NCBI RefSeq assembly: GCF_001642475.1
Contig: NW_019173932.1
Coordinates: 1,077,666 to 1,141,665 of the forward strand
From: Fonsecaea monophora
Taxonomy: Eukaryota; Ascomycota; Eurotiomycetes; Chaetothyriales; Herpotrichiellaceae
Direction of reading: 5' to 3'
DNA length: 64,000 nt
This document shows positions 13,401-22,522 of this stretch, piece by piece (position 1 is the stretch's first letter; every line of letters starts with the position of its first letter). Under the pieces are notes generated by a model. The model saw nothing but the letters and a program-made list of their open reading frames with translations, was not told the DNA's origin and made no database searches. The position numbers and the translations under genes were made by a program.

Positions 13401-15730
13401 TCTTCCAGCATCAGAGCGTCCCGGAAGAGACCACCGCACATGAGCCTAGCTGGGTCTTGGGCCGACAGCCGGGACCGTATATCAAGCAACTCAGCAGAAG
13501 TGTGTTTATGCACATGGGGAAGCATGTTGCATTTCTGGGCCTTGACTGCCGCACGGAACGAAAGCGCAGTGAGGTGTTGAGCTTTGATACCCTGGATTTT
13601 GTTTTGGACAGATGCCGCAAAGAACTCGTCGAAGGCGAGACAAAGCACCTCATCATCTTGATGGGTGTTCCCCTCGCCTATCCTCGCCTGGTTTGGCTGG
13701 AAAATGTCCTCACCAGTCGACTTATGGACCCGGTCAAGGCGTTGGGGAGAGCCGGTATCCTGAAAGGCAGCTTTCTCAACAAGTTCGACGGCGGAGTTGA
13801 GATTCTCGATGACCTCGATGATCACTGGACTGCAACCAACCACAAACATGAGCGTAACGATTTGGTCAGAGACCTACAAGATCTTGCGGCGGAAAAGTCC
13901 TGTCGTATCACTGTTCTGAGCGGCGACGTGCACCTCGCTGCGATCGGCCAGTTTCATTCGAACCCGAAACTGAAGATTCCAAAGGACAAAGATCACCGAT
14001 ACATGCCAAATGTGGTATCCTCGGCCATCGTGAACACTCCACCATCAGACATGTTGGCCGATATCCTGAACAAACGGAACAAAGTACATCACCTAGACCA
14101 CTACACGGACGAAGACATGATCCCTATGTTCACGCATGATGTGAACGATAAGAAGCGGAATAATAAACGATTGTTACCTCGACGCAACTGGTGTTCGATC
14201 CAGGAGTATATTCCAGGCTCGACCCCTCCTCCTTCGCCATCCGAAAGTTCGGCAGTCTTCGAAGATGAAGATTTCGAGGAAAGTCCAGAAGCTCGCCCTC
14301 GACGATTCTCCTTCACCAAGGCAGATGTAAATCCGCGAGCTCTCATCCGCCGACTCAGCTCGCGAAAAGCGCCTCCCACGTCGTATCGTGACGCAATATA
14401 TGATCAAGGTCGTTCGGCCTCTCACGATGGGACAACACGATCTGAAGGGCCGACGTTGGCCCAAGACCGAAACGCGAGCGGCTCGCGACAAGCCTCAAGT
14501 GAGTTTCAGGCTCTTCCAAGTAGACGAGCTTCCTCGTTTGACCATACATCTGGCGGTGTACCTGTGCGGCCAGGCACATTCAAACGCCGTCCTACCAATT
14601 TCTCAGAAAAAGCCGCTAGGAAAGGAAACGTACCTGCCATCGACGCCGAAGGTAATGAAATTGATGTCAATGATCATGTGAACCTGGAAGGCGGTCTCGA
14701 TGTAGTCTTGAATGTTGAAGTCAATCAAAAAGACCCGTCGGGAATTACTGTGCCTTACAGGCTGCTTGTTCCAGCTCTTTGGTACGACGGTAGCTCTGAC
14801 CGGGAAAAGCTTGACGAGGCGAGTGGAATGCAAAGAAAACCCACTCTATTGAACAGATTTGGCATTGGTAGGAGGATGCCAAAAGCCCCCGGCAACCAAG
14901 AAGAAGAGTGGGGTCAGGACGAAAGCGATGAGGACTATGCAGAAGATTCGTATGCCCCGAGAGCAGGAGCGGCACCCCGTCGAAGATTTAGTCTGTTTGG
15001 GAGCCGCCGGCAAAGGAGGGAAGACTACCCGAGTGATGACGAGGATGACACCGAAGACCAACCCCAGGTTCAAGCCAACGGAACTGGACAATCTCAACAA
15101 TACCGCCCAGAGAACAACACTCGGGGTCATCACCCGGTGTCACAGCCCCGGAATGCTGAATATCAGATGGTGCACAACATGACCAGTCCCCCAAGTCACG
15201 ACATGCTTTATGACACCGACAATCGCCCACCAGCAAGTCACAGTCTCGAGCCGGGTGTCCATTCCAGCGTCCGACGCTCCTTGACGATATCTGGTCGTGG
15301 TATTCAAACTCGTGGGGGCGAAATGCCGGTGGGAAGTACTGGAGGCAACCACTCTGGTCAACAGCTCTCTTCCGTCCAAGCAGTGGAAAGAGGCCAACCT
15401 CATGTTGCTCCATCGTCAGCGGCGTTCGCGACAAATCCCCATGGTGCTCCGGATAGGCCTCAGCGCCGCCTCAGCAAACAGGAACGCGTCCTAGGGATCT
15501 TACCCTCTGAGCCGCAACCTTATGGGATCCCACAGAAATTGAGAGGCAACGGCGTCATCGGGCGAGATTTCAGACAATCATATGACCAGGGGGATGAATT
15601 TGAGGCCCCTCCCAGGAAGGGATATTCTGGTATAGAGGCATACAAAGAGCCGAGGCCACGACGGACATTCAGTCTAAAAAGGGCACGGAATTGGTTTGAT
15701 GGGAGATCTCGAGAGGAGGAATATGATTGA
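10457..15730 (+). CDS. Large PhoD-like metallophosphatase domain protein
   Basis: A single uninterrupted frame of 1757 residues, starting at an ATG after a C/T-rich leader. The first 600 or so residues are disordered and rich in Ser, Arg, Pro and Gln. A compact domain spans roughly residues 610-1250 with metallophosphatase motifs: GGGDQIYND (about 875), NIWDDHDIIDGFG (about 945) and LSGDVHLAAIGQF (about 1155). These match the fungal PhoD-related phosphatase family (PhoD_2), distant from bacterial alkaline phosphatase D. A second long disordered C-terminal arm has basic and acidic patches and repeated RR-[FT]-S motifs (RRFSFTKAD, RRRFSLFGS, RRTFSLKRA) resembling phosphorylation sites. There is no signal peptide or membrane helix, so it is probably cytosolic or membrane-peripheral. 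The substrate is unknown; phosphodiester or phosphomonoester hydrolysis is inferred from the family. Confidence 0.85.
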   Translation: MATMNPVDLYHDPALDSLIAQNTARNRQSGSGRRNSGGQGRRPLSQNLENTLQPLPAAPEVPRGPPISYRGLGQGGDPGLQRSFSQRAKGRPFHREAFEDLEDEYPEEAAKPKQRIVSEPVRREPMPSVSRKPAPPDGLRLNTADLNGLSAADPPGRNTESTRKPSYNEPKSDQKARRTSETSRRVEEPVSSVSRSSALRDEAHRRDWAPDRSPLQKLEVTLNDISKEEKRARVQEAEMLLREREPKPARKAVGAPRGTGVVSIPDASTTRSAPKRERATDQEVPTLEDAVLVRNLSTTQRQRLQHSTTVDSHRPDVRSLSGEGHPAFEYTISSPLQPANTSQRRQSGSKNRRVSEPAQEGPLDSPRVASEEVPIKSERVRSGKQRETQQVGAEVEPLGGQARARTIDTQTAPLARRDDFSERQRNASHKAALEKLTGVSDPVRFGRGGSQRLQKAPPKDVDEKISSAGRTPSRIPVPTTTTATPARRQEQHNQGAADLRNDISQMQQQPQTPPIIGLGHQSSPHPSSPQSPPAKPVDVIRQRQRKSSVSFKEPLNNRPVDEWKEAGTARLTTIDFSPEPLNPADRGKAWWEQTAASSSRRRSRSAKVADQPAGDYIDDKTAEFKPNLYLRCGPLLRYKGMRRQKNESGEEREFWRGSVLIVTQNSHSSYDPAPILRLFCKPQKLLPPPPHHVTTDELQPEYVDPIAGLTKLSRTGRALYVRPVDHLEEGKDLSQVENDDGLFESSPSPLEHNGPQGLVPFSNNRNLDTDGEKIGRYQEVAGARLYADPDRDVTFWRFNLEIELANEQQHIAYRINRGPSVGFWVPGRGQTMHIMFHSCNGFSLSVNPDSFSGPDPMWRDVLNTHQSHPFHVMIGGGDQIYNDRVMLETEHFGEWTRMRNPAHKHHAPFTHEMKEELESFYLNRYALWFSQGLFSMAAGQIPMVNIWDDHDIIDGFGSYPNHFMETPVFSGLGNVAFKYYMLFQHQSVPEETTAHEPSWVLGRQPGPYIKQLSRSVFMHMGKHVAFLGLDCRTERKRSEVLSFDTLDFVLDRCRKELVEGETKHLIILMGVPLAYPRLVWLENVLTSRLMDPVKALGRAGILKGSFLNKFDGGVEILDDLDDHWTATNHKHERNDLVRDLQDLAAEKSCRITVLSGDVHLAAIGQFHSNPKLKIPKDKDHRYMPNVVSSAIVNTPPSDMLADILNKRNKVHHLDHYTDEDMIPMFTHDVNDKKRNNKRLLPRRNWCSIQEYIPGSTPPPSPSESSAVFEDEDFEESPEARPRRFSFTKADVNPRALIRRLSSRKAPPTSYRDAIYDQGRSASHDGTTRSEGPTLAQDRNASGSRQASSEFQALPSRRASSFDHTSGGVPVRPGTFKRRPTNFSEKAARKGNVPAIDAEGNEIDVNDHVNLEGGLDVVLNVEVNQKDPSGITVPYRLLVPALWYDGSSDREKLDEASGMQRKPTLLNRFGIGRRMPKAPGNQEEEWGQDESDEDYAEDSYAPRAGAAPRRRFSLFGSRRQRREDYPSDDEDDTEDQPQVQANGTGQSQQYRPENNTRGHHPVSQPRNAEYQMVHNMTSPPSHDMLYDTDNRPPASHSLEPGVHSSVRRSLTISGRGIQTRGGEMPVGSTGGNHSGQQLSSVQAVERGQPHVAPSSAAFATNPHGAPDRPQRRLSKQERVLGILPSEPQPYGIPQKLRGNGVIGRDFRQSYDQGDEFEAPPRKGYSGIEAYKEPRPRRTFSLKRARNWFDGRSREEEYD

Positions 15731-16530
15731 GGGTTAGTCGGAAATAGGTGGAAGAGTGTCAAACTTGGATATTCAATCAAGTGACTGGCTCTCAGGCACC
15801 TTGGAGGCGACTGCCATTGCGGGGGCTGGTCTATCTGCATATGGCGAGCCCTCAGTCGATTCTCTTCCCCTTCCATGGTCGGAGTGTTTTGCGAATATCA
15901 AAAGCATTCAGCGTTGGAGCCTTGCATCAACATACATGGTCGAGATTCGCTACGAGATTTAGTTCATAATGACATTTGTCACTTCCATCCCACAGTCTGA
16001 CTGCAGATGTATACTACAGGTTCCCACGAGGTTTTTCTAGTCCGAAGAAAGGGCGTCTTTCACCAATCATCCATCACGTTGGAATCACACGGTCGCTTGA
16101 TTGTCAGTCCGCTCGACACATACGAACAGGATGACAGGATCAATCACGCGGCGGGGTCTCGACCTGGATTCTTTGTGTACAGCTGAACCTGCCCCTCGTT
16201 CTGTCACACGTCCAGGTGTCAGATGCAACCAATGGCAGGCAGCTCTTTCAGCCAGCCCAGAGATATTTCTTGGTGCTCAGGCATCCATGTTGCTGGAGCT
16301 GAACTTTCACCAGCCTGATGGCAGGTTCCGTGCGGTGAAGATGGAGTTGGCCATCGTATATGTAGGCGCCTTTCTTTGTCCAAGGCGTCGGGCTACTGTT
16401 CGGCGTGTTTGATGTATAAGAAACTGACCAACTTCCCTTCCTCGCTGCTGCCGGGTGCTGAGTGCTACTGAGAGCTACAGGAATCTTTCCCTTTTCTACC
16501 AGAGCATTCATTTTGACACAGAGAGTCCAT
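15731..16530. other. Intergenic region after the PhoD-like gene
   Basis: About 0.8 kb containing the PhoD-like gene's 3' UTR and the promoter of the DUF2235 gene. Several short overlapping open frames are present but none shows a domain, signal peptide or consistent splice structure. Confidence 0.4.
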
Positions 16531-18193
16531 ATGGGCCGGTCACCTGCAAATTACAAACGTCTCATTGTGGTAAGTTGACTGCTTGAGCAGCGCTGTTTCA
16601 TGGCTTAGTATGGATGGGCTAACGGCGACTTGCAGCTTTGCGATGGTATATGCTGTCTCCTCCTCCAGACCAAGACTCTGTCACTCGACGAAGGGGGCTA
16701 TTCCCACCCCATTACATTTCCGTTGATAATGATGTTGTTGAACTCAGAGGCTGTTTCTCATTGTTGCTGTAGGAACGTGGCAAAGCATCCTGAATACCAG
16801 CGATCCCAGCCATCCAACCAACATTGCCCGCTTCGCTAGAGCCATCAGTCCTGTTGCTCTGGTCAAAGGCCAGGATGGTGTAGAACGGGAGGTCGAGCAG
16901 ATTATCTACTATCAACCTGGCGTGGGAACAGGAATCGGCGACAGGATCCGCGGCGGTGAGACCTTGCTCTGTTCTCTTACGTGACACCTCAAGCTATTTG
17001 TCTTTTTGCAGTCCCGCAGATCTAGCAATGAGGCATCCCCCATCTTGTCATTGGTCTTGCAACTACGGGATGGACAGGTTCTGATTGACCAAATAGGTGT
17101 CTATGGCGCGGGACTGTCTGCCAATATCCGGGCGGCGTATGCTTTCTTAGCACACAACTATGACCCCAATCCCGGAGACGAGATCTTCTTCTTTGGTTTC
17201 TCCCGCGGGGCCTATACTGCCCGCTCCATCGCTGGGTTGGTGACCAAGCTTGGACTCCTGACCAAACGCGGCATGGACTGGTTCCCGCAAGTCTACGAGG
17301 AATACTACAAGGATCCATCCAGCAAACCAGATTTCGATTTTTCTCCCACCCTCAAGAAGTTGATCGGCAAGGACTTGAACGAGAATGCAAAGGAAGCGAT
17401 CAAAATCGTCGGGGTTTGGGACACTGTGGCGTTTCACGGACAGGGACTCGGTGGCGAAAAGATTGAATTCCACAATGCCGAGTTGTCGACCAAGGTCCAA
17501 TTTGCATATCACGCCCTGGCGCTGGACGAGCGCCGCATCCCCTTCATCCCGACACTGTGGCAGTGGCCGAAGGATCCCAGCAACGGGTCGCAGCTGTACC
17601 GGCCCAAGAAAGGATCCGGTCTTCAAGTGATGAAGCAGGTCTGGTTCTCCGGAGTGCATAGCGACATCGGTGGCGGCATGGATGACCCTAGAGGGGCCGA
17701 CATCACGCTGGCCTGGATGCTTGCCCAATGCTCCAAGGACAAGAAACTGGCATTCATCGACGAGGACCCCGAACACCCGGACGACCCGAATGAATACTAC
17801 CTGCTGGCGGACCGACTCAAGCCCAACCCAAACGAGACCTGGAGTCAGCTGGACGGCGAGCTCGCCCCAAAGCCCGGCACTGGCATCATCGGCGCCATCA
17901 AGGACAAATTCGGAGAGATTATCATGGATGATCGAGAGGCCTGGCCGATGGAAAACACGTTTGAACGGATTCACCGCTCGATCCACGACCGCAATTTCGA
18001 CAACTGGCCCTGTGGCATGCTCAAGGGCGAGGCCCAGGGCGGTCTCTGGGCGCTGGCAAGTCCCAGTAAATATGGCAAGGCTCTTCAGGAGTTGGAACGT
18101 GATGAGGTGGCCGATGCGATCGAGGACAAGTATCGTGGGAGAGTCCGTGCCGCGCCAGGGTTGAAGGGCGGTCCTGCCATACCGAAATTGTAG
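16531..18193 (+). CDS. DUF2235 (Tle1-like phospholipase fold) hydrolase
   Basis: Exons 16531-16569, 16636-16645, 16773-16955 and 17097-18193; 442 residues. The splicing rebuilds the family start: KRLIV, then LCDG from a 10-nt exon, then TWQ. A third join, RG-GVYGAGLSANIR, removes a stop-containing intron. The alpha/beta-hydrolase nucleophile elbow is FFGFSRGAYTAR, the likely acid is in VGVWDTV, and a conserved His lies in VHSDIGGGM. DUF2235 shares its fold with type VI secretion lipase effectors (Tle1), but fungal members are common single-copy cytosolic proteins of unknown substrate. There is no signal peptide. Exon 2 is very short yet needed to keep the DGTW motif, which supports it strongly. 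Confidence 0.85.
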
Positions 18194-18279
18194 AAAGGAC
18201 GATCGGGTTAGCGGGGTCTTTTATAAGATGTTCAAGAAATGGAGAAATCCCTATTTTTTTTTTCTCTTTCGTTGTTGTG

Positions 18280-18280
<1 letters not shown>

Positions 18281-18313
<33 letters not shown>
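18281..18313 (+). repeat. (TG)n dinucleotide microsatellite
   Basis: About 16 uninterrupted TG units just 3' of the DUF2235 gene stop codon, probably in its 3' UTR. Length polymorphism between strains is expected for such a tract. Confidence 0.9.
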
Positions 18314-18314
<1 letters not shown>

Positions 18315-18620
18315 GTGGCAAGGTTTTTCTATATCAAAGTATCGATCGAGCCAGGACTCGCACTTTTCGTTACAAACCCACTACCATCACCACCCACTAA
18401 ATTGGTTTATGGGGTACACCCTACGATTCGTTCCGTTCCCCCCCAAAGTTCCCGTATGCAGGGGGTCTCGTGGGTTTCATTTTCCGCCCCCGCTAAGAGA
18501 CATGGGCGACAAAGGACCTGGCGAATCTGGCGAATAATCACCAGTAAATTGGGGATTGATTGGTGCAAAATGCTTTGTGAGGCTGAGGGCCGTGTCAAGT
18601 GTCAGTCGCAGACCCCCTAC

Positions 18621-18636
18621 GTGCGTGCGTGCGTGC
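18621..18636 (+). repeat. (GTGC)4 tetranucleotide repeat
   Basis: Four perfect GTGC units in the promoter-side sequence of the CorA-like gene, about 200 bp before its ATG. Confidence 0.85.
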
Positions 18637-18837
18637 GGTGCCTACGCCAACGCCATGTAGCCGCCTGATCAAGGTCCCTCGAGGTTCTTATTGATCTCGT
18701 GTCTCTCTTTTATTTTGGATTTTCTCTTGTACATAATACTCTTTTCTTCTTGGCAAGTTCGGGTAGAGGGTCTTGTAAGGTAGAATATCTATCTGTCTTC
18801 CGCCGCCCTCTCTCTTCAGTCAAGCAAAAGGGTCGCC

Positions 18838-20818
18838 ATGGCGCAGCCTCAGCCACAACTTCAACCTCAGCCTCATCCTCATTCTCAACAGGTATACGAT
18901 CTAGACGACGACACCGCGTTCAACACGTGCGAGGCGAGACTGCAGCACGCAGCGACGGAAAACTTCATCGTCAGCTTCGACAGCACCGAGGCCCGATGCG
19001 CCGTCGACATTGACCGCGAGGCCGCCCTGGCGTGGCTCGAGCAGCCCGACCGCCGCAACGGGAGCCAGAGTCAGGCCCTGTGGCTGAACTTTTGGGCCTC
19101 GGAGTCCCAGAAGCCCATCATCGAGGAGGTCGCGAAAAAGTACGACCTGTCTCCGCGGCTGGCGGGCCTGTTGTGTCAGGCCATCACGTCGCCAGGCCAA
19201 GACCACGAGAGAGAGACGAAGAAGAAAAGCGTGGTGGGTTCGACTGACAGCGAGGATAATACTTCGCGGTCATCGACGTCTGCGCGGCAAAAGATTCCGA
19301 AAACACCACCACCACCACCCGCGACAACCGACGTCGAGAAGGGTGTGCCTCTTCATCACTCGACGCCCTTGTTGGAACACCAACACCAACAAGCAGGCAT
19401 CGACCCGAGGGATCTGGAGGGCTTGACGTTTCACAGGGTGGTCAGGAACCTGTGGCATTTTTGCTCCGTCGACTTTGGTCGTCGGTATATCTACATTGGC
19501 TTCAATGCCTTGTACTCTCTACCTAGACCAACCAAGGACACAGCGAATGTGGACGACGACGACGACGACGACGATGACGACGGTGGTGCACCTCCTGAGG
19601 ACGACGCTGCCAACAACACGTCACGACACGCAGGAAGGGACAGCAGCAAGCCGCCGGGTCAGAGGATATGGTCGTCTCTACTGATCTGTGACGACGGGAC
19701 CGTCGTGTCTGTGTTTGAACGCCCTCCGCCCAACGAACCGCACCACGTGTCCAGACGGAACGTGCTCAATGTCTTCCACCACCTCTCTAAGCAGCACAAC
19801 AAGGACAGCTCGCGCGACGCCCTGATGAAGGTGCGCGTGCGGTGGAACGAGTACTCCTCCTCCGCCAACACAGCAGCTGGCTACGACCCCAAGGAAGCGG
19901 CAAGCCTGTTGTTCTACTACCTCTTCGACGACTGGGTGTCGACTTACAGGCTGATTGCCCGGCTAGACCACCCGTACCGGCGCGAGCTGGAGGAGATGCA
20001 GCAGCTCATGTTCAAGGCGGCCGACGTGTCCCACGTCAAGAAGGTGCACGAGATCGGCACCCAGCTCACCGTCCTCAAGCTCATGTACGAGAGCTACGAG
20101 TGGATCGTGTCCCGTCTGCTGCACAGCCAGCGGCTGGCCATGGACGCAAACAGCCTCCTGCTCCAGCCGAGGGGCACGTTCCAGGACCACAACCACGATC
20201 TGAAGCTTGGTCACCACACGCCCACGTCGCAGCTAGCGCCGTACGAGGAGGGGTTTTTGGCCGATGACTCGAGGTCGAATGTCAAGTTGAGCTTTTCCGC
20301 CGTGGCGCGTTTCGAGCGGCTTCTCGGTCGGATTCGATTGTATGCGCTCACCGAGATCGACGAGTGCATCAAGCAGAAGGAGTCACTTGTGCTTATGGTA
20401 GGGGTGTTTTCCTTATTCCTCTCCCTCTCCCTCCCTCTCTCTCTCTCCCTCTCCCTCTCAATATTTGCCACTAACACAAACGCAGAACTTCAACTTGGTG
20501 GCCTTGAAAGAATCCCAGGCCGTCGAGCGGCTCACCCGGACCACGATCCTCCTGGCAAAAGCGACCATCCTGTTCCTCCCCGTCAGTCTCATGACCGCCT
20601 ACTTTTCCATCCAGCTCCCCGAAATCGCCGAAAAGTACAGCCTCAAGACGTACTGGCTGAGTTTCCTCGTGGTCAGCATCCTTTCCATCCTGTTCCTGGT
20701 CGTCTTTGGCGTCACGACGCACACCCTCGAAGGCCAGACCGTCTATCGCTCCATCACGAGTATCGTCGGCAGGGCCATTTTTGACGCCAGCAAGAGGAGG
20801 AAGAGGAAGACGCAATGA
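18838..20818 (+). CDS. CorA-like Mg2+ transporter family protein
   Basis: Exons 18838-20397 and 20486-20818; 630 residues. The 88-bp intron (GTAGGG ... CGCAG) is C/T-rich and can be misread as coding Ser-Leu repeats. A Gln/Pro/His-rich start leads to a long cytosolic domain containing a run of ten Asp (19552-19581). The C-terminus has two membrane helices, TILFLPVSLMTAYFSIQL and YWLSFLVVSILSILFLVVFG, with a helical stretch before them (ARFERLLGRIRLYALTEID). This is the CorA/Mrs2 two-helix architecture, but the signature Gly-Met-Asn after helix 1 is absent (YFSIQLPE there), as in many fungal CorA-like paralogues. Ion selectivity is therefore unknown. It ends 9 bp from the stop codon of the opposing AlkB gene. 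Confidence 0.85.
19552..19581 (+). repeat. GAC/GAT trinucleotide run coding ten Asp
   Basis: Ten consecutive aspartate codons, nine GAC and one GAT, inside the cytosolic domain of the CorA-like protein. An in-frame triplet repeat like this can vary in length without breaking the frame. Confidence 0.85.
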
Positions 20819-20827
20819 GGTCGCTTG

Positions 20828-21859
20828 TCAGTCGGCACCGTGTCCCCCTGACGGCCAGGGGAGCATTGCCTTCTTGGAGCTATCCCACCTGTACACTCCG
20901 CCGTCTCCGACATTGTATCGGTAGTAGTTCTCTGTGCCGGCTGGAACCATGGCCCGGCGCAAGGTGATGTTGATTCGACCTCTATTGGCCTCGCCGCCCT
21001 TTCGCTTCGGGATGCTGTGTAGCCAGTTCGACTGCGTGGGGCCTCGCATCAGGATCATGTCGCCACTGGCCAGGGGCAACTTGATGTCCTTGGTCTCCAG
21101 CTTCGGCTCGCCGTCCCGGGGAGGTTTATGCTTCATCAGGAAATCCCTCTTTGCGCCGAGCGTGAACGACGCGATGGCGGGTTCGGGGCCGAGGAAACGC
21201 TCGTCGTCGCTGTGGAACGAGATGCTGTCGCTTCCGGAGGCGTAGTAATTCACCAGGCAGAAGTTGTACTGGGTGTTGGTGTTGGCTTCGGTCACTCTGC
21301 GGAGCAGATCCAAGCACTCCGGGATCGGCCGTGGTCGGCATTTATACTTGTCCCTGCGCACTGGCTTTGACGGGTCCGACGCCTCGACGATGCGCGACCG
21401 CGACCCGTCATTGTCATCACCGTCCACGAAGCGACTCGTCTCGTCAATGCCGAACACGGTGGTGAAGCGCGGGGTGTTGACCAAGGTCTCCTTGCCGAAC
21501 CGCTTGATGGTGTATTTGACACGGTAGAAGAAGAGCTCGGCGCGCAGGAAATTGAACACGTCTCGTTCGATCGATCGCGGGATGAACGGCTGGAAGTACA
21601 CCAGGTCCAGGTGTGGCTGGTCCCGGATCTCTCTGCCCTGGGCCGTGACGAGCAGTTCAATTTCCGACACGACGTGGACGGGCAGGTGAGGGATCGGCCA
21701 GGGATATGTGGGGTGGTTTGTCGTCCCTATCACAGCTCTCGGGGGGGAGTTGTTGTCTGTATCTGCCAGTTCTTGGATCGAATCATTAGCAGCTTTGCGT
21801 GCTTTTTTGTTCGGCGTCGTCGAGGATACAAAGTATGTATCGAGAGTGTGTTTGGCCAT
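20828..21859 (-). CDS. AlkB-type Fe(II)/2-oxoglutarate dioxygenase (ALKBH2/3-like)
   Basis: Single exon, 343 residues from the ATG at 21859; the open frame continues upstream, but this ATG opens the conserved-looking start MAKHTLDTYF. The dioxygenase core carries H-x-D in FHSDDERFLG (about residue 216), the second metal His in NWLHSIPKR (about 282) and the 2-oxoglutarate-binding Arg in GRINITLR. The NYY motif (FCLVNYYASGSDSI) and PRFTTVFG are typical of ALKBH2/3-like enzymes, which remove 1-methyladenine and 3-methylcytosine from DNA by oxidative demethylation. KHTLDTYF at the N-terminus resembles a PCNA-interacting motif. A nuclear repair role is inferred. Confidence 0.87.
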   Translation of the reverse strand: MAKHTLDTYFVSSTTPNKKARKAANDSIQELADTDNNSPPRAVIGTTNHPTYPWPIPHLPVHVVSEIELLVTAQGREIRDQPHLDLVYFQPFIPRSIERDVFNFLRAELFFYRVKYTIKRFGKETLVNTPRFTTVFGIDETSRFVDGDDNDGSRSRIVEASDPSKPVRRDKYKCRPRPIPECLDLLRRVTEANTNTQYNFCLVNYYASGSDSISFHSDDERFLGPEPAIASFTLGAKRDFLMKHKPPRDGEPKLETKDIKLPLASGDMILMRGPTQSNWLHSIPKRKGGEANRGRINITLRRAMVPAGTENYYRYNVGDGGVYRWDSSKKAMLPWPSGGHGAD

Positions 21860-22522
21860 TAATATTGAGTTTCGCTTTCCCTCTCTGAGGCTCTGTTTCT
21901 TTCTCCCCAAATTTTCAGGAGGTCTCAATCCTGTCCCGACTTTGTAAGCGAGGGTCACTATGTACCCTGATAGAAAGTCTGGTGTCGGGCAGAGGAATTA
22001 GGATGTGCGGTGGTGGTGGTGGTGGAGGAGGAGGCAAGTCACTCTCCCTTGATATCAACGACGTCATGATGCATGCACTGCAATGCACTTCAACGCGTGG
22101 CGCGTAAAGTATGTCAGTCACCAACCAAGTGAGGGAAGAGCTGGGAGCGTGAAAAGCCACGAGGGCCAGAGAGTCATTCGATTAAGAAGCTTTTGTTCAG
22201 AGCGCCAGTATACTTGATGTATTTATTCCTATCTAATAGTCGTGGAGAGCCATGAGCCGTGCCTGTAAGTGTCGTGTGGTGGTCAAAGGAGCGGGGTTCT
22301 CTTACTTAGAACAGCAAACTCATCCAGACCCCGGAAAACTCCCCCGAGGCCGATGATGCTTGATGCTATATTGTCTATTCTCCGATCCTCTTCTCGAAAG
22401 TTATGTGTCTAGCACACCCTATGCGAGGTACATAGTCTCGGTTAGGCTAAACCCCAGTCGTCCACCACACTGTTCCAGAGGTTGAGATTATACGATATAC
22501 ACGAACATCGTACGGCTACAAG
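21860..22522. other. Divergent promoter region between the AlkB and cupin genes
   Basis: AlkB (minus) and the cupin gene (plus) diverge from here. A GGT/GGA triplet tract lies at about 22011-22034. No gene is seen. Confidence 0.5.

Larger units (their letters stand above)
18194..18837. other. Intergenic region with microsatellites
   Basis: This stretch separates the DUF2235 gene from the CorA-like gene, both on the plus strand. It contains a TG dinucleotide array and a GTGC tetranucleotide array, listed separately. A C/T-rich leader precedes the CorA-like ATG. Confidence 0.5.

Noticed and set aside
13055..13849. 264-residue antisense frame over the PhoD-like domain
   Set aside because: It overlaps the conserved metallophosphatase core on the opposite strand and shows no protein family.
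17147..17986. 279-residue antisense frame over the DUF2235 gene
   Set aside because: It is a shadow of the codon bias in the real gene. The sense frame contains the FGFSRGAYTAR motif.
20398..20485. Ser-Leu-rich repeat segment at the CorA-like C-terminus
   Set aside because: It is translation through an 88-bp C/T-rich intron. Splicing restores the two membrane helices.
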